Notes: generated by a model not told the origin, from the letters alone. Positions 13,001-25,500 are shown, counted from the first letter of the stretch. The stretch: 64,000 bases of DNA from Owenia fusiformis (GCA_903813345.2 CAIIXF020000005.1:28399375-28463374); one strand, 5' to 3'. Numbers and translations are program-made.

Positions 13001-15692
13001 TTCAATCTGAGGAGTTCAGTTATCACCTTGACAACCGTTTAACTAGTGACCTTGAATTGGTTATATAATGGAATGCAGTTGTGTGAAATATTGTCTTCAG
13101 ATTAGTTCCTGTATTAAGGGAAACGCAGAATGAAATTCTGTTCTAAGGGCTGATGTGAGAATAATCAGTGTTGGAGTTTCATACCAAGAAACGTGTAAAA
13201 GACTTTACAGAAAAGATTTTATGATGGAAAATCCAAAATGACCGATTTTACATTTACCTAGACAACTAGACACAAGATTTCAGGACATAAAAACTGTTTG
13301 GCTTGAAACATGTAGACAAAACAAAATCCAAAATGTCACCCTTAACATTTACCCAGAACGCTTAAAATATAGTTAGTTCAAGAAACATCCCTGAAAATTT
13401 GAAATCAATCTGATAAATGGTGTACCTAAAAATGTGTAGACAAGAGATTTAAGGACAGAAAATTCAAAATAGGCGCCTTAACATTTAATCTAGAATTCCA
13501 AAATTATTATCAGTTCCAGATTTTGATATGAAGCATCCCTGAAAATTTGAAATGAGTTTGTCAAAAGGTTTGCCTGGAAATGTGTAACTTGACAGGATTT
13601 TAGGATGGAAAAACAAAATGGTTGCTCTAACATTTACCCAGAATGCCCAAAAAGTAATAAGTTCGAGATCAGTAAGTGGGATCCCTGCGTAGTAAATTGA
13701 TCATGATATAGCACACAAGAGTGCAATAACAAGTAAATCCAATATAATGTATCCATTTTTATTTTACTCACTAAGGCTATTGAATAACAATATGAAAACA
13801 TATGATACTGAAAATGATGTTTATAATACAATATAATTTTATCTCATACTTTATTATTGTAGTAATTACCCAGAGTAATTACAGAATTAATAGTGGAGCC
13901 TAGAACAATGATAGGAAAGCTTAAAACAATGATGATTACCAGACTCAGGTTTTGCCACTTCACATAATGGCATGGCAAAGTCATTCTTACAGTCCTGGGT
14001 TGAGATTGTATACTCCCATGGCTTTGCTGGGAAGCTTGCATTATTTGTAAGGATGGAACATTCCCAGGCTGAAAATGATAAGTGTCGTTACATACCATTC
14101 GGTAATGTAGACTTATTGCACTGTTTCAAATTGGTTAATTTACAGAGTGAGCCAAAAAAAGTCCATGTTTTTTCTTTTGCTATTACTTTTTATAATGCAT
14201 GGATTTCAATAAAAATTGCCAACCACCAATCAATTATTCAGTGGAATGACAGCTTTATTCATAGCAGTATTTAATTGAGTAAGGTTAACAGTCAAAAGGG
14301 GTTACGTGTATATCAGGCCCGTAGCCAGGGGGCCGAGGGAGCGGCCCCTTTCCCCCCCTACCCAGATATTCTTTCAAAATCATCCAATTTTTGAGCACTT
14401 TTCGCATCATTTTTTGCCAAAACTCAAAAAAGCCCCCCCCCCTTGGTAAAACCGCTCCCCCCTGTAAATCCTGGCTATGGGCCTGTATATCATATACAAC
14501 TCCTGGTTTCAAGGAATTTATTAGTGATTTTAGATATATTCCATATATTCCAACCAGATCAATATCTTATAGACAAATTATAAACACTTGTACTACACTA
14601 TTTGTAACTTATATTTCTGATAAAAATAAGAGCAGTTGCCATTTACCAATAAGGAAAATAAGATGATGTGGCATGACATCAAAAGAGGAAAAACTTCTTG
14701 ATGAAAAATAATGAGTCAAATGCCATATTTTCAAATATAGCAAAGTATTGCCCGGAGTCCTAAAACATTGAAAAAACAGATTCTATAATTTGTGGGCTCA
14801 GTCTAGCACATAATTTTTTTCTAGATACTAAATTAGTTTTTCAACAAAAATTGTTTCAATTTTCGAATATTTTTGGGCTTTGTATAAAAAACCTCCTACC
14901 TCATAACCACCTACCTACGTACGTTGGACATGATACAGTCTTTGAAGGGTTCAATTTTAAAGATCTAAGTTTGTTAAATCTATAGTTTATGATGAATTAT
15001 AGATGCATTTGTCACGACCCTTGATAGCAAGTTGCTACTACAGCCCAGCTTGCGGTGGTTTGATTCCCACTCAGGGCATCGAATTTAGCACACTTTCTTT
15101 CAATTTCTTTATCTGGCTTGGACCTATGCTCGCGGTCGTTAGTTAGCCATTCCCCTGGGGAGCCTTTGGGTCATTACACATTACAATGCACCGATATGCC
15201 TTTATTTCTGGATCTGTCATCCGTCTAGTCATAAATTAAAGCCGGAATTGTAGAAATGTTAATAATTTGAGCTATTTTGGGATTTGAAGATCTTTAAAAT
15301 TGAACCCTTCAATGACTGTATCATGTCCCACGTAGGTGGGTAGGTGGGTTTTGTTGACCCCTATACGTAGATCTGATTCTCTCTTTAATAATACATACTT
15401 TATCAGTTAATGAAACACAGAACGAAATTCTGCGCTAAGGGCTGATGTGAAAAGTCAGTCCATATGATAGAGTATACAAATAAGTATTTAAGTTATCTAT
15501 TTCAAAGTTTGAACAAGATATAAATTGAATAGTATACACTCATCAGTGTAGTGCATTGATTTATTCTCTAAAAAGTGTAGAATAGATTAACTTACCTTTG
15601 CTATTCTCTAATCCAGTCAGAAGAACTGGTAAAAGTAAACAAACTTTTGCTGAGTGTAAAATACAGAAGACTTTGTTCATGGTTTTAGTCAT
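10056..15692 (-). CDS. Single-pass membrane protein: C-type-lectin-like halves, PAN/apple-like module, repeat stalk
   Basis: Exons in transcript order: 15596-15692, 13940-14068, 12276-12539, 11194-11496, 10056-10633, all joined in phase 1, about 456 residues. Exon 1 is a signal peptide (FCILHSAKVCLLLPVLL core). Exon 2 reads like the C-terminal half of a C-type lectin domain (WEC...WEY...DCKNDFAMPLCE). Exon 3 reads like an N-terminal half (CPKYYTRF..SCY...C...LRIESQNELAFVG). Exon 4 (about 164-264) is a six-cysteine PAN/apple-like module. Exon 5 has a Thr/Ser/Gln stalk with about four STVEQQ(N/S)IS-type repeats, one membrane span (MYVVYILIALVILGLFLGII), a basic stop-transfer FKRNKR and a short Ser-rich tail. 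A surface adhesion or recognition role is inferred. The lectin halves are in reversed order, so an exon may be missing from this model. Two ATGs (15692, 15680) are possible starts. Confidence 0.78.
10415..10590 (-). repeat. Degenerate in-frame repeat encoding STVEQQ-type stalk units
   Basis: Four to five units of 12-13 codons each centre on EQQ (for example NSTVEQQNISDL, NSDEQQSVTAF, DSAVEQQSISAL, TSTVEQQTTV). The Ser/Thr content and NxT/S sequons fit an extended, glycosylated extracellular stalk just before the membrane span. Confidence 0.75.
10710..10990. mobile_element. MITE with GGGGCGTAGCCAG / CTGGCTACGCCC termini
   Basis: About 280 bp with near-perfect inverted ends and a GGGGGGTGCGAT motif that appears twice on the left and inverted on the right. 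It lies in an intron of the lectin/PAN gene. Related shorter elements are at 14315-14484 and 17557-17703. Confidence 0.8.
13115..13660. repeat. Relic of the second tandem-unit element family
   Basis: Contains three decayed units with AAGATTTTAGGA.GGAAAATCCAAAATGG, ACATTTACCCAGAATGC and CCCTGAAAATTTGAAAT. The same blocks make up the units of 38264-39923. Its left edge carries a palindromic CGCAGAATGAAATTCTG stretch that recurs at 15410-15460. Confidence 0.6.
14315..14484. mobile_element. MITE with AGGCCCGTAGCCAGG / CCTGGCTATGGGCCT termini
   Basis: A 170-bp inverted-repeat element in intron 1 of the lectin/PAN gene. C/G homopolymer runs flank a GAGCACTTTTCGCATCA core. Confidence 0.8.
14900..15355. 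mobile_element. Inverted-repeat element (about 455 bp) with internal tRNA-like box B
   Basis: Inverted arms of about 70 bp pair ACCTACGTACGTTGGACATG..GGGTTCAATTTTAAAGATCT on the left with AGATCTTTAAAATTGAACCC..CATGTCCCACGTAGG on the right. The interior around 15050-15070 has GGTTTGATTCCCA, close to a Pol III box B, so a SINE-like piece may have been captured. No protein is encoded. Confidence 0.7.
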
Positions 15693-15871
15693 TTGTGTTT
15701 CACTGTCTTGCACATGTATAAAAATTATGGATATTTAGAAAAGATTTACTGCAGTATTCCAAAAATAAATGTTGTTTCGTATTCTAAAACATCATTTTGT
15801 ATAGCGATCTTTCTCATTTAAACCTTATAAACAAGTGTGCTAAAGTAAAAATCATGACTTTAATATAATAA

Positions 15872-16920
15872 CTAGAAAAACAGCAACTCCACGGAGTAGC
15901 AAATCCCACCGAACAAAACATGTTTTGATAAAAAAAATTGAGCCAAATTCATCTACTGGTATTTGAATTATCAAAGATTATGTCTTTATGAAACATGGTT
16001 GCCATTTTGAAATTCAGCTGTCATCTTTAGATTTCTTCTTTAGCAGAGAATGTCCGTCCAATGGTATCTGGGTTATCAAAGATTACTTTTTTAATGAAAA
16101 ATGGCAGCCATTTTGAAATTCAGCTATCGCCTTTGAAATTTCTTCAGAAGCAGATCTCCTTTTCCCCTAAACATCAGCATATAAAATTGGAACCAAATCC
16201 ATCCACTAGTATTTGAGTTATCATTAATTACGTTTTTTACGAAAAATGGCGGCCATTTTGAAATTCAGTGGCCATCTTGAAAATTTATTTTTGAGCAGAA
16301 CTTCTTTGTCTCTAGGCATCAGCATATAGAATTTGAACCAAATCCGTCAATTTGAGTTATCAAAGGTTACGTTCTTTTATGAAAAATGGCAGCCATTTTG
16401 AAATTTAGCTGCCATCTTGAAAATCCTTTCTTGAGCAGAGCTCCAATGTCCATAGGCATCAGCATCTAAAATTTGAACCAAATCCATTTAATGGTCTTTG
16501 AGTTATCAAAGATAACGTTTTTTTACGAAAAATGGCCGCCATTTTGAAATTTGGTGGCCATCTTGAAAATGTCTTCTTGAGCAAAGCTCCTTTGTACCAA
16601 TGCAACAGCATATAAAATTCGATCCAAATCCATCCACTAGTATTTGAGTTAATAAAGATTATATTTTTTCCGAAAAATGGCCACCATTTTGAATTAAGCG
16701 GCCATATTGAAAATTCCTTCTCGAGCAGAGGTCCTACACCCATAAGGCATAAGCCTATAAAATTTGAATGAAATCCGTCAATCAGTATTTGAGTTATTGC
16801 CCGGACACACGAACGGACGGACGGACGAACGGACGGACGAACGGACGGACGGACGGACGGACGGACGGACGGACGGACGGCTTTTCTATATCCCCCTCGA
16901 ACTTCGTTCGGTGGGATAAT
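15872..16920 (+). mobile_element. Pearl/HINE-type Helitron-like element with internal about 145-bp tandem units and (ACGG)n
   Basis: The 5' end is CTAGAAAAACAGCAACTCC with AAATCCCACCGAAC. Six or so units follow with a period near 145 bp; palindromic cores AAAATGGCNGCCATTTT lie at 16097, 16243, 16383, 16529 and (CAC variant) 16674. Then come a GAGTTATTGCCCGGAC block, about 70 bp of (ACGG)n and a 3' hairpin CCCTCGAAC-TTC-GTTCGGTGGG followed by ATAAT. The 3' stem is the inverse of the 5' TCCCACCGAAC. This plan matches the pearl elements of bivalves and Helentron-associated elements (family assignment is inference). No transposase or Rep/Hel sequence is present. Confidence 0.75.
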
Positions 16921-17556
16921 AATAATAGACCTTTATTTGTCATGAACAATGGAATAATAGATATATGTTCTTGAATAAAATATCACACAGTCCTATTTGA
17001 AATTGTTAATCAAGCTAGAAAAGAAATGAATTGGAAAGAAATCTAGTAAAAGAGAATCTTGTCTTGTTAATTTGCATGAAAACATAAAAATGCAAACAGT
17101 TAGCCTAGTTTAAAATTACGAGAGAAATAGGTGGAATATGTATAAGAGAGGAAATTTAACTGCAAGTTAAATCATTTGTTGAAATTTTATTGTTTCATCC
17201 TGCCTCTAGTAATGCTTTTATCATTGGCCTAGAATAATCAAATTAGCACAAAAATGATATAAAAAATTTGCAGTTGCAATGCTTTGCATAAAAAATAATT
17301 GTGTATCTTCTAAACATATAATTTATCTCAAAATTTAAGAAAAATACTTCAGTTGCACTTGATAGATGAAATATTTTATGAGAGCGCTCATTGTATAGAT
17401 ATGGTTAAAATAGAATTACTTGTATTGCTCCATTGTTTTTGTATTGTATTTGGTGACATTTACTAAACAAAGGAATTCATGTAGCAGTCAACAAGTATGT
17501 TTAAACAAGTGCAACATTTTCTCTTTGGAGTATTTAATGGTATTTCATTTTATAAT

Positions 17557-17703
17557 CAGGCCCGTTGCCAGGTGGTTCAGGCAGTTTTTCACCATTCTGA
17601 CTATTTTTTGAGTGATTTTTGGCCAAATTTGCCAAAGTGAACCCCCTCTAGAATTTCTTGGAAAAGTAAACCCCCCCCTTGGAAAACTCTGGCTACGGGC
17701 CTG
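17557..17703. mobile_element. MITE with CAGGCCCGTTGCCAGG / CTGGCTACGGGCCTG termini
   Basis: About 147 bp. A second solitary right end (CTCTGGCTACGGGCCTGATAATTA) lies at 17758-17781, suggesting a partial duplication of the insertion site. Confidence 0.7.
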
Positions 17704-17875
17704 ATAATTATGGTACCATTAGTACATTCTTATATTGCAAATCTGCCAAATTAAAATCTCTGGCTACGGGCCTGATAATTATGATAATAATAGTATTAAT
17801 ATCATAATCTGGTAATTTCTAGAAGTTGACAATGTCAAGATGCAGTTATAATGCATATTATAATGGCAAAAGAGG

Positions 17876-18104
17876 GTACTGTACTTCTACTTAATTTGGC
17901 GGCCATTTTAATTTAAGATCCACCAAATTGTTAAAGTCTGCAAAATTAAATAGCCGCCAAATTCCCCCAAAATTTTAGTACCATGTTAATTAGTACCATT
18001 AGTACATTCTTATATTGCAAATCTGCCAAATTAAGTAGCCACCAAATGTTCAAAACAGCAAATCCGCCAAAATAAGTAGCACCAAATTAAGTAGAAGTAC
18101 AGTA
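17876..18104. mobile_element. MITE with TACTGTACTTCTACTTAATTTGG termini
   Basis: Inverted arms of about 23 bp (left ends TACTTAATTTGG, right begins CCAAATTAAGTA) flank an interior with repeated AAATCTGCCAAATTAAGTAG blocks. An internal stretch (TACCATTAGTACATTCTTAT..) also occurs just outside the element at 17712-17755. Confidence 0.75.
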
Positions 18105-19506
18105 TTTCCAACACAACAAAAGCCTTCCACTTTCCTATGCCAAGGTACAGTTACATTATTTTAAACATAACAGAATATTGAAATTATGTAAGTAAAATAA
18201 GACTTTATTCATTAATATCATTCTGACATGAACATGAATATCAAGGATCATTTTTACCATTCAAATGTATGGCAGTTGGTAAATAAAGGTGACACAGTGA
18301 AATGTTACGAGAAAACTCCAATTGTATACCTATAACCAAAAAATATAATTTCAAGATCTCAAAATTGCTTATTCATCTAAAAAATGGTGAAATAAATACT
18401 TTGATAGACATAAAATGAATGTGCAAATGACCCAGGTCAACAAAATTCTGTGTGCCAAAAATAGGCAAGATTAGGCACCTTCTCGATCAAACAAAAAATA
18501 ATCATATAGTCATCGAATTACACTGTTATTAATTGATGACACAATTTGTAAAACTCTAAGATTCCTAAATAGTGGCACATTTTGTATTCAATTGAGATTC
18601 TTATCTAAATAGTGAGACTACATGCACTTTTGCCATCCACTTTCTTTTGTATCAAAAGATCGTGGCAGAAAAAAAGTATTTGATATTTCAAACACATGCT
18701 TTAGTGTTACATGTAATTCATGCATGAATTAAAAAAATCATTAATTTAATTTTTTCATGCATTGTCTTTTCAGTGTCATATTTTAACACTTGAGTAATCA
18801 GCTTACGTGCCAAAACTGATCTTTCTTGGTGCATCTTCTGAGCTTTTAGGTTTTCTCCAGATTTTAAATTTTGTTTTATTTTCTTTTTTCTTTCTCAATT
18901 TTCTGCAATCCCCCATTTTGTCCCAATTCTGAAGTGTTCCCTTTTCTCTTACATCTCACATTCCTTAAAATCCATAGTCTCCTGATTTATTGCAAGAAAA
19001 AATGTTTTAAAAACAACAATTTTGAAAATAAATAAATTCTAAAAGCTTCTGTTTAGTCTTTTATCTGTTTTCTGTTTAACAAATCATTTTTAAAAAATCT
19101 CCCTGAACCCCCCCCCCCCCAATTGATAAACATTTCACTGTCACAATTCAGTCCGTGCGTTCCTGCCTTCCTATCTGTTGATCCTAAATTTATCCCGAGG
19201 GGTCCCAAGAAACTTGGGAAATGACATCATTTGAATGAATCACTTTTTAACACATTCATTTCTTAATGAGGCATTTTACTTTTATATTACAACATTTGGT
19301 GTTACAGGGCAGTTTAATGAACTTGTTGAATATCCATAGAAAGTCGGGACAATAGCAACAAACAAATTGCTCAAAGATTCATTGATAAATACATATGTAC
19401 TAGGAATATAAAACTAGGATGTATAATTAAGTAAATCATACTTTTAGTCCATTTATATTTGATTATCATAATGCTGATATTTAATACAGCTATTCTGCTT
19501 TGTCCT

Positions 19507-19512
19507 TTTATT
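19507..19512 (-). promoter_or_regulatory. AATAAA polyadenylation signal of TatD gene
   Basis: AATAAA on the minus strand begins 18 bases after the TatD stop codon, implying a very short 3' UTR if it is used. Confidence 0.5.
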
Positions 19513-19529
19513 GCAAAGTATCAACACCA

Positions 19530-22500
19530 TTAAACTCCATACATATTGCGAGTGTTTTCTCGACATGCGATTAAAACATCTTCTATGGGTATGCCTTTAT
19601 GATAGGCCACTGATTTTGCTGTGTAAATGGCAAACCCAGGATGGGATTTCTCATAGTCTGTCTTGGCCACCTGAAATAGAAGTATTTCCTTAAAGATCAT
19701 AGCCCACATCATAATTCCATCATTTCTATTTTGGGGTTCCCTATACTTGTATTTATGAACAAGACACCAAGTAATTAATGAAGAAGACACCTAGTAGTAA
19801 ATGATAACTTAAAATGATTGATGCACAGGGTGAACAATATCATAACTAAAACATAGCAGTGTGTAATTGCGATGACAAGGCTCTAGAACTTCTTACCATG
19901 TAACATGTGTAAAAACTTGAAATAAATCTGTTAAGTGGTTTTCCTGGAATCGCGATGACAAGATTTATCTAAAAACTTCCAAGATGGCCGCCAGAATGCA
20001 AGTTGGCCGCTAAGAAGTTAATCAGCTCTAAAACTTCTTACCATGTAACATGTGTAAAAACTTGAAACAAATCTGTTAAGTGGTTTTCCTGGAATCGCGA
20101 CGACAAGATTTATCTAAAAACTTCCAAGATGGCCACCAGAATGCAAGATGACCGCTGAAAAGTTAATCAGCTCTAGAACTTCTTATTACCATGTAACATG
20201 TGTAAAAACTTGAAATAAATCCGTTGAGTGGTTTTCCTGGAATCGCGATGACAAGAAAGTGAGAAGCCCCCTGCCTGTCAAATTGACGACAATATCGTAC
20301 CTTCTTAGGTACGATAAAAAGCTGAAAAGGATGATATGCCAATCCAACAATTGCAACATGACTATTACAATATAACCTTATCCAAGCCAGGATTTAGAAG
20401 CTAAATAATGCAAAATGTAGTGAAGATTGATATGCAATGAGAAGAACATGGGTATGTTCCAATGAACTCTGAATATTGAAACAATGACTTAGATGATTAA
20501 TTGTCTTTGAAGTTTTCAAATGAAATTCAAATCTAAATCAAAGCACCCAATAAAAACAACTTGCTTAGCAGCTAATTGCTAATTTATCAGATCGATAAAA
20601 GTTTAATGGATAATGAATATTGAAACAAGAGACAGCAGGCATGCTACCGGCCCAATCGGCACTAGTGTTTAATTGATGGTAATAAAAAACAAGGCTTTAA
20701 CATGCAATATATCACCACCTGCCATTTGTAATAGACACTGAACACCATCTACAAAAAAGTTTAAAAACTTTAAAAGGCATAATGTTTGATACATGTACTG
20801 TACATATATTCATGCCCAGTGATCGTACAAAATGGATGGAGGGGGAGGAGGCGATTTCTGCAAGAAAACTCAACAAATTTGGAAGATTTATTTTTTCAAG
20901 AGAACTGAATTGCCAACTGAATAGGCACAGTGCATGGCAAAATATGTTTGGTCTTCTAGTATTTTTTTTTGAACTGATACGCTTCTAAGATATGCGATCT
21001 ATTAAAAAAGGCGCATCACAACACTAATGACATCGCTCACTTTTTAAAATTAATTTCCATGCGTTATACAAAAAATATATCACCTACTCCTCCCTCCATC
21101 CATTTTGACGATCACCGAGCGTGATATTAACATGTCAAAATTACCAAATTCTCAAAAACCGAGACAACAATAAGACATGGTGATGGTATGTCATACAGAT
21201 ACTATGGATGGACATAAAATAAATGAATATATGTATATGTCATTTCTCAATTATTTGTAATAAGCCTAATGTCACATATCAGATGCCATCTATCAACACA
21301 ATGGAACATCACGTGTATAAAGATATCAGAGTGGATGTATATATATCAGAGTGGAGGATACAGGGTGGCCTTATTAATAGAGATGATTGAAAAATGATTG
21401 AGGATGGGTCATTTGAAACACATGCTTCCATTTTAACTACCTTATTTCCATTTTGTATAATTTGTGAAACTTAATAAAAATAAAAATAAATTAGAAATGT
21501 GTTACATTTTATGGACACATGCTGCAATTATATGTGTCTGATGCTGATGAGATATCTGTGCCTAGATAAATGAATACATTAATGTTGAATATAAACCCAA
21601 AACTTATCAACATAATAACAAACTTGACTGCGATATCATCAACTGAGCACGCATCTTGTGTGAATCATGCATCTTAAAGCACTACTAACAATAGTGTTGC
21701 TTGTGACACTCATGGCAAATACAGAAGCAAAGAAGAAACGAAGAGGAAAGAAACCCCAGCCTCAGCCTGCTTGGAAAAACGCAGTCAAAAGCCTTGAAAC
21801 TCAACTGAATGATCTGAAAACTGAAAATGAATATTGCTGCAACAGGACTGAAGGTAATGTGTAGAATTAATTCCATATTTAAAACTTATTGATTGACAAT
21901 TGGTGGGATCGGAAGATTACTCCGCTATGGGGGATTAATCAATTTTTCATAGACTGCTAAATATCTATATATTTTTGTTAACTATTTGCGTTATTTGTTG
22001 ATCACCCCTTGTACCTTTCCTTGGGAAATTGTTTTTTTTAAATAAACTGTCCTATTATTGAGATACTGTACTTAAAATATATCAAATAAGAGATGCGAAC
22101 CTTTCAAACAGTTTTGTAATATCTGCTGTGGTCCTTTTTACAATAAATTTTCTTTAGAAATGATGGACTTACCCCATGTGGTAAAAAGTAAGGGGCATCC
22201 GTCTCAAGCAGTAGTTTATTCAATGGTATCTGACGCGCTACTTCCTGTAGTGCACCAACATGTTTGTATGTTAAGAGTGGCGTCAGACCTACAACAAACA
22301 AAAGTTAGAGTTACTGAATGACAATAGAAAAGTAACTGTTTAACATTTTCCAGTATACCAAGGAGATCAAGGACTACAAGGAGAACAAGGACCACCTGGA
22401 CCAGCTGGATCGCAAGGAGAGCAAGGACCAACTGGATCAGCTGGACCACAAGGAGAGCAAGGACCACCTGGACCACAAGGAGAGCAAGGACCACCTGGGC

Positions 22501-25500
22501 CACATGGAGGGCAAGGACCACCTGGACCACAAGGAGAGCAAGGACCACCTGGACCACAAGGAGAGCAAGGATCACCTGGACCACAAGGAGAGCAAGGACC
22601 ACCTGGACCACAAGCAGAGCAAGGACCACCTGGACCACAAGGAGAGCAAGGACCACCTGGCCCAGCTGGACCACAAGGAGTGCAAGGACCACCTGGACCA
22701 GCTGGACCACAAGGAGAGCAAGGACCACCTGGACCAACTGGAAACTCTGGACCACAAGGACCCAAAGGAGATAAAGGGGAACCTGGTGGAAGTAATGTAA
22801 GTCTTATGAGTAATATTTTGGTAGAGTTATGCGTTAAGGTCAGCAATGATCACAACCAAGAAAGTAAATGGAAATTTTGTTAAGCATGTGAAAGTAGGTG
22901 TCTTTTTGCAGAAAAATGCCCAAATTCCAAAACATATTTTAATTTATACAAGATATCACAATTTCTCAACTATGTTTCTTGGATATCAGGCATATTACTT
23001 GTTTTCATCACAATATACACAATTAATATTACAAGATGTCATTGCTAGATAAATTGCCCCTCTTTCCTCAAATCAAGTATCTCCACTAACCATGGTATAA
23101 CTAGAAAAACAGCAACTCCACGGAGTAGCAAATCCCACCGAACAAAACATGTTAAAGCAGCCATATAAAATATGAGCCAAATCAATCCACTATTATTTGA
23201 ATTATCAAAGATTATGTTTTTATGAAACATGGTTGCCATTTTGAAATTCAGCTGTTATCTTTAGATTTCTTCTTTAGCAGAGCTCCTATGTCCCAAGGCA
23301 TCAGCATATACAATTTAATCCAAATCTGTCAACTGGTACTTGAGTTATCAAGGATTACATGTTTAATGAAAAATGGCGGAGATTTCAATAAATAGAAGCC
23401 ACCTTGAAAATTTCTTCTCAAGCAGAGCTCCTTTATCTCTAGGCATCAGTATATAAAATTTGAAGTAAATCGGTCCAGTGGTATTTGAGTTGTCAAAGAT
23501 TACCTTTTTTATGGAAAATGGCAGCCATTTTGAAATTCAGCTGACACCTTTGAAATTTCTTCTGTAGCAGATCTCCTTTTTCCCTAAACATCAGCATATA
23601 AAATTGGAACCAAATCCAGTTATCAATAATTACGTTTTTTTTACAAAAAATGGCGGCCATTTTGAAATTCAGTGGCCATCTTGAAAATGTCTTCTGAGCA
23701 GAACTTCTTTGTCTCTAGGCATCAGCATATAGAATTTGAACCAAATCCATCAACTGGTATTTGAGTTATCAAAGGTTACATTCTTTCATATAAAATGGCG
23801 GCCATTTTGAAATTAAGCTCCCATCTTGAAAATCCCTTCTCAAGAAGAGCTCCTATGTCCATAGGCATCAGCATGTAAAATTTGAACCAAATCCATTCAA
23901 TGGTATTTGAGTTATCAAAGATAACGTTATTTTACGAAAAATGGCCGCGATTTTGAAATATGGTGGCCATCTTGAAAATGTCTTCTTGAGCAAGGCTCCT
24001 TTGTACCCAGACAACAGCATATAAAATTTGAACCAAATCCATCCACTAGTATTTGAGTTATGAAAGATTATATTTTTTCCGAAAAATGGCCGCCATTTTG
24101 AATTTAGAGGCCATATTGGAAATTCCTTCTCGAGAGGAAGTCCTACACCCATAAAGCATAAGCCTATAAAATTTGAATGAAATCCGTCAACCGGTATTTG
24201 AGTTATTGCCCGGACACACGAACGGACATCTTGTAATATATAGATACACTGTCCCACATCATATAGGTAGATTATAATTGATTTTATTTACTTGTCATAT
24301 CCAGTATTTAATACATTATAGGTTTAAACCCATATTAATATTGAAGTCATATTTGATAAGTTAAAATCCAGTATATATTAATTATAGGAAATACCCATAT
24401 TAATATTTAAGTCATGATTGGTAAGATAAAAATCAACAGACGGACAGACGGACGAACGGACGGACGGACGGATGGACGGACGGACAAACTGCTTTTCTAT
24501 ATCCCCCTCGAACTACGTTCGGTGGGATAACTAATAAGTACATGTAGTATATGAGGATTGGATATTGGATTTTCCAGGCTGTATGGACAAGCTGTAAAGA
24601 GTATATTGGTGACTATCAACAAGTAGCTGGAGAATCTCTAGAGTTTCTGGATCGACACCATGTGAGGTGCACTACTAATGAATTCCTTGTATCCTGGGCA
24701 CTCACTGACAGACAAGACATTCAACTGAGAATGAAATGGACATGCTGCAAAATTGCAATTGTATAACAGGAACTGTTTCAAAAAATGACACTTGAATCTT
24801 CGCATGACATAAGTTCATTTCACCAAAATTCACCCTTACCACTCTCCAGTGGCAGTAATACTATATATTATTGCTATTATATTATCATTATATTATTATT
24901 ATTATACTATATATTATTGCTATTATATATAAATGTACAGTAATATACAGTATGCTTGTTTTAGCTTCCATCTTACAATATATTGATATTATTGTTATAG
25001 TTACTAGAAATATGATCATCACATTTGCTACTTGTTTGTACAATTTTTATGAATAAATCCAAATGCTGTTCTTTTGCAAAATTATATGAATATTATATTC
25101 TGTGTTTTGCACCCTGGATGAGAGAATTACCAGCTTTTCTAGGAATCATTAAAGCAATAATATATTCTTCACACTACAAAAATTAACTTACCAATGAAGA
25201 GATTTGGGAATGCATTTATCCACTTATAAGCCTCTGGCCAGTCTCTTGTAAAGCAATGCAAGTGAATTTTATGGTTACGAGGCACCTTCTGGAAGGTAAA
25301 AAGACAATTATTTTATCTATATCTAAACATTAGTCATACACCACCTACAATAGTTTCAAGATATTGTTTTAAGTCAATAACGCAGATGCGAGTAGGTAGT
25401 TACCATATTCACCACCAGGTGGCTCGTTCGGGTCAGATAGCATGGCGGGTATAGTAGAAAGTTCCCTTTAACTTAAATTGCATCTATTTGCATGGTTCAA

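Larger units (their letters stand above)
15693..19529. other. Spacer between lectin/PAN gene start and TatD gene 3' end
   Basis: About 3.8 kb. Repeats listed separately fill 15872-16920, 17557-17781 and 17876-18104. The rest (16921-17550 and 18110-19506) is AT-rich sequence in which I see no gene, RNA or repeat. Confidence 0.6.

Noticed and set aside
16459-16743. Minus-strand ORF of 94 codons, and the similar one at 23868-24257
   Set aside because: Both lie wholly in the tandem units of Helitron-like elements. The similarity reflects repeat homology, not a protein family.
22216-22846. Long open frames on the minus strand and in other plus frames across the collagen array (Leu/Val-rich, Cys/Gly/Pro-rich and HLDHKESKD-type)
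   Set aside because: They are frame shadows of a 27-bp repeat without stops. The Gly-X-Y frame has matching splice junctions, a signal peptide exon and a C-terminal domain.
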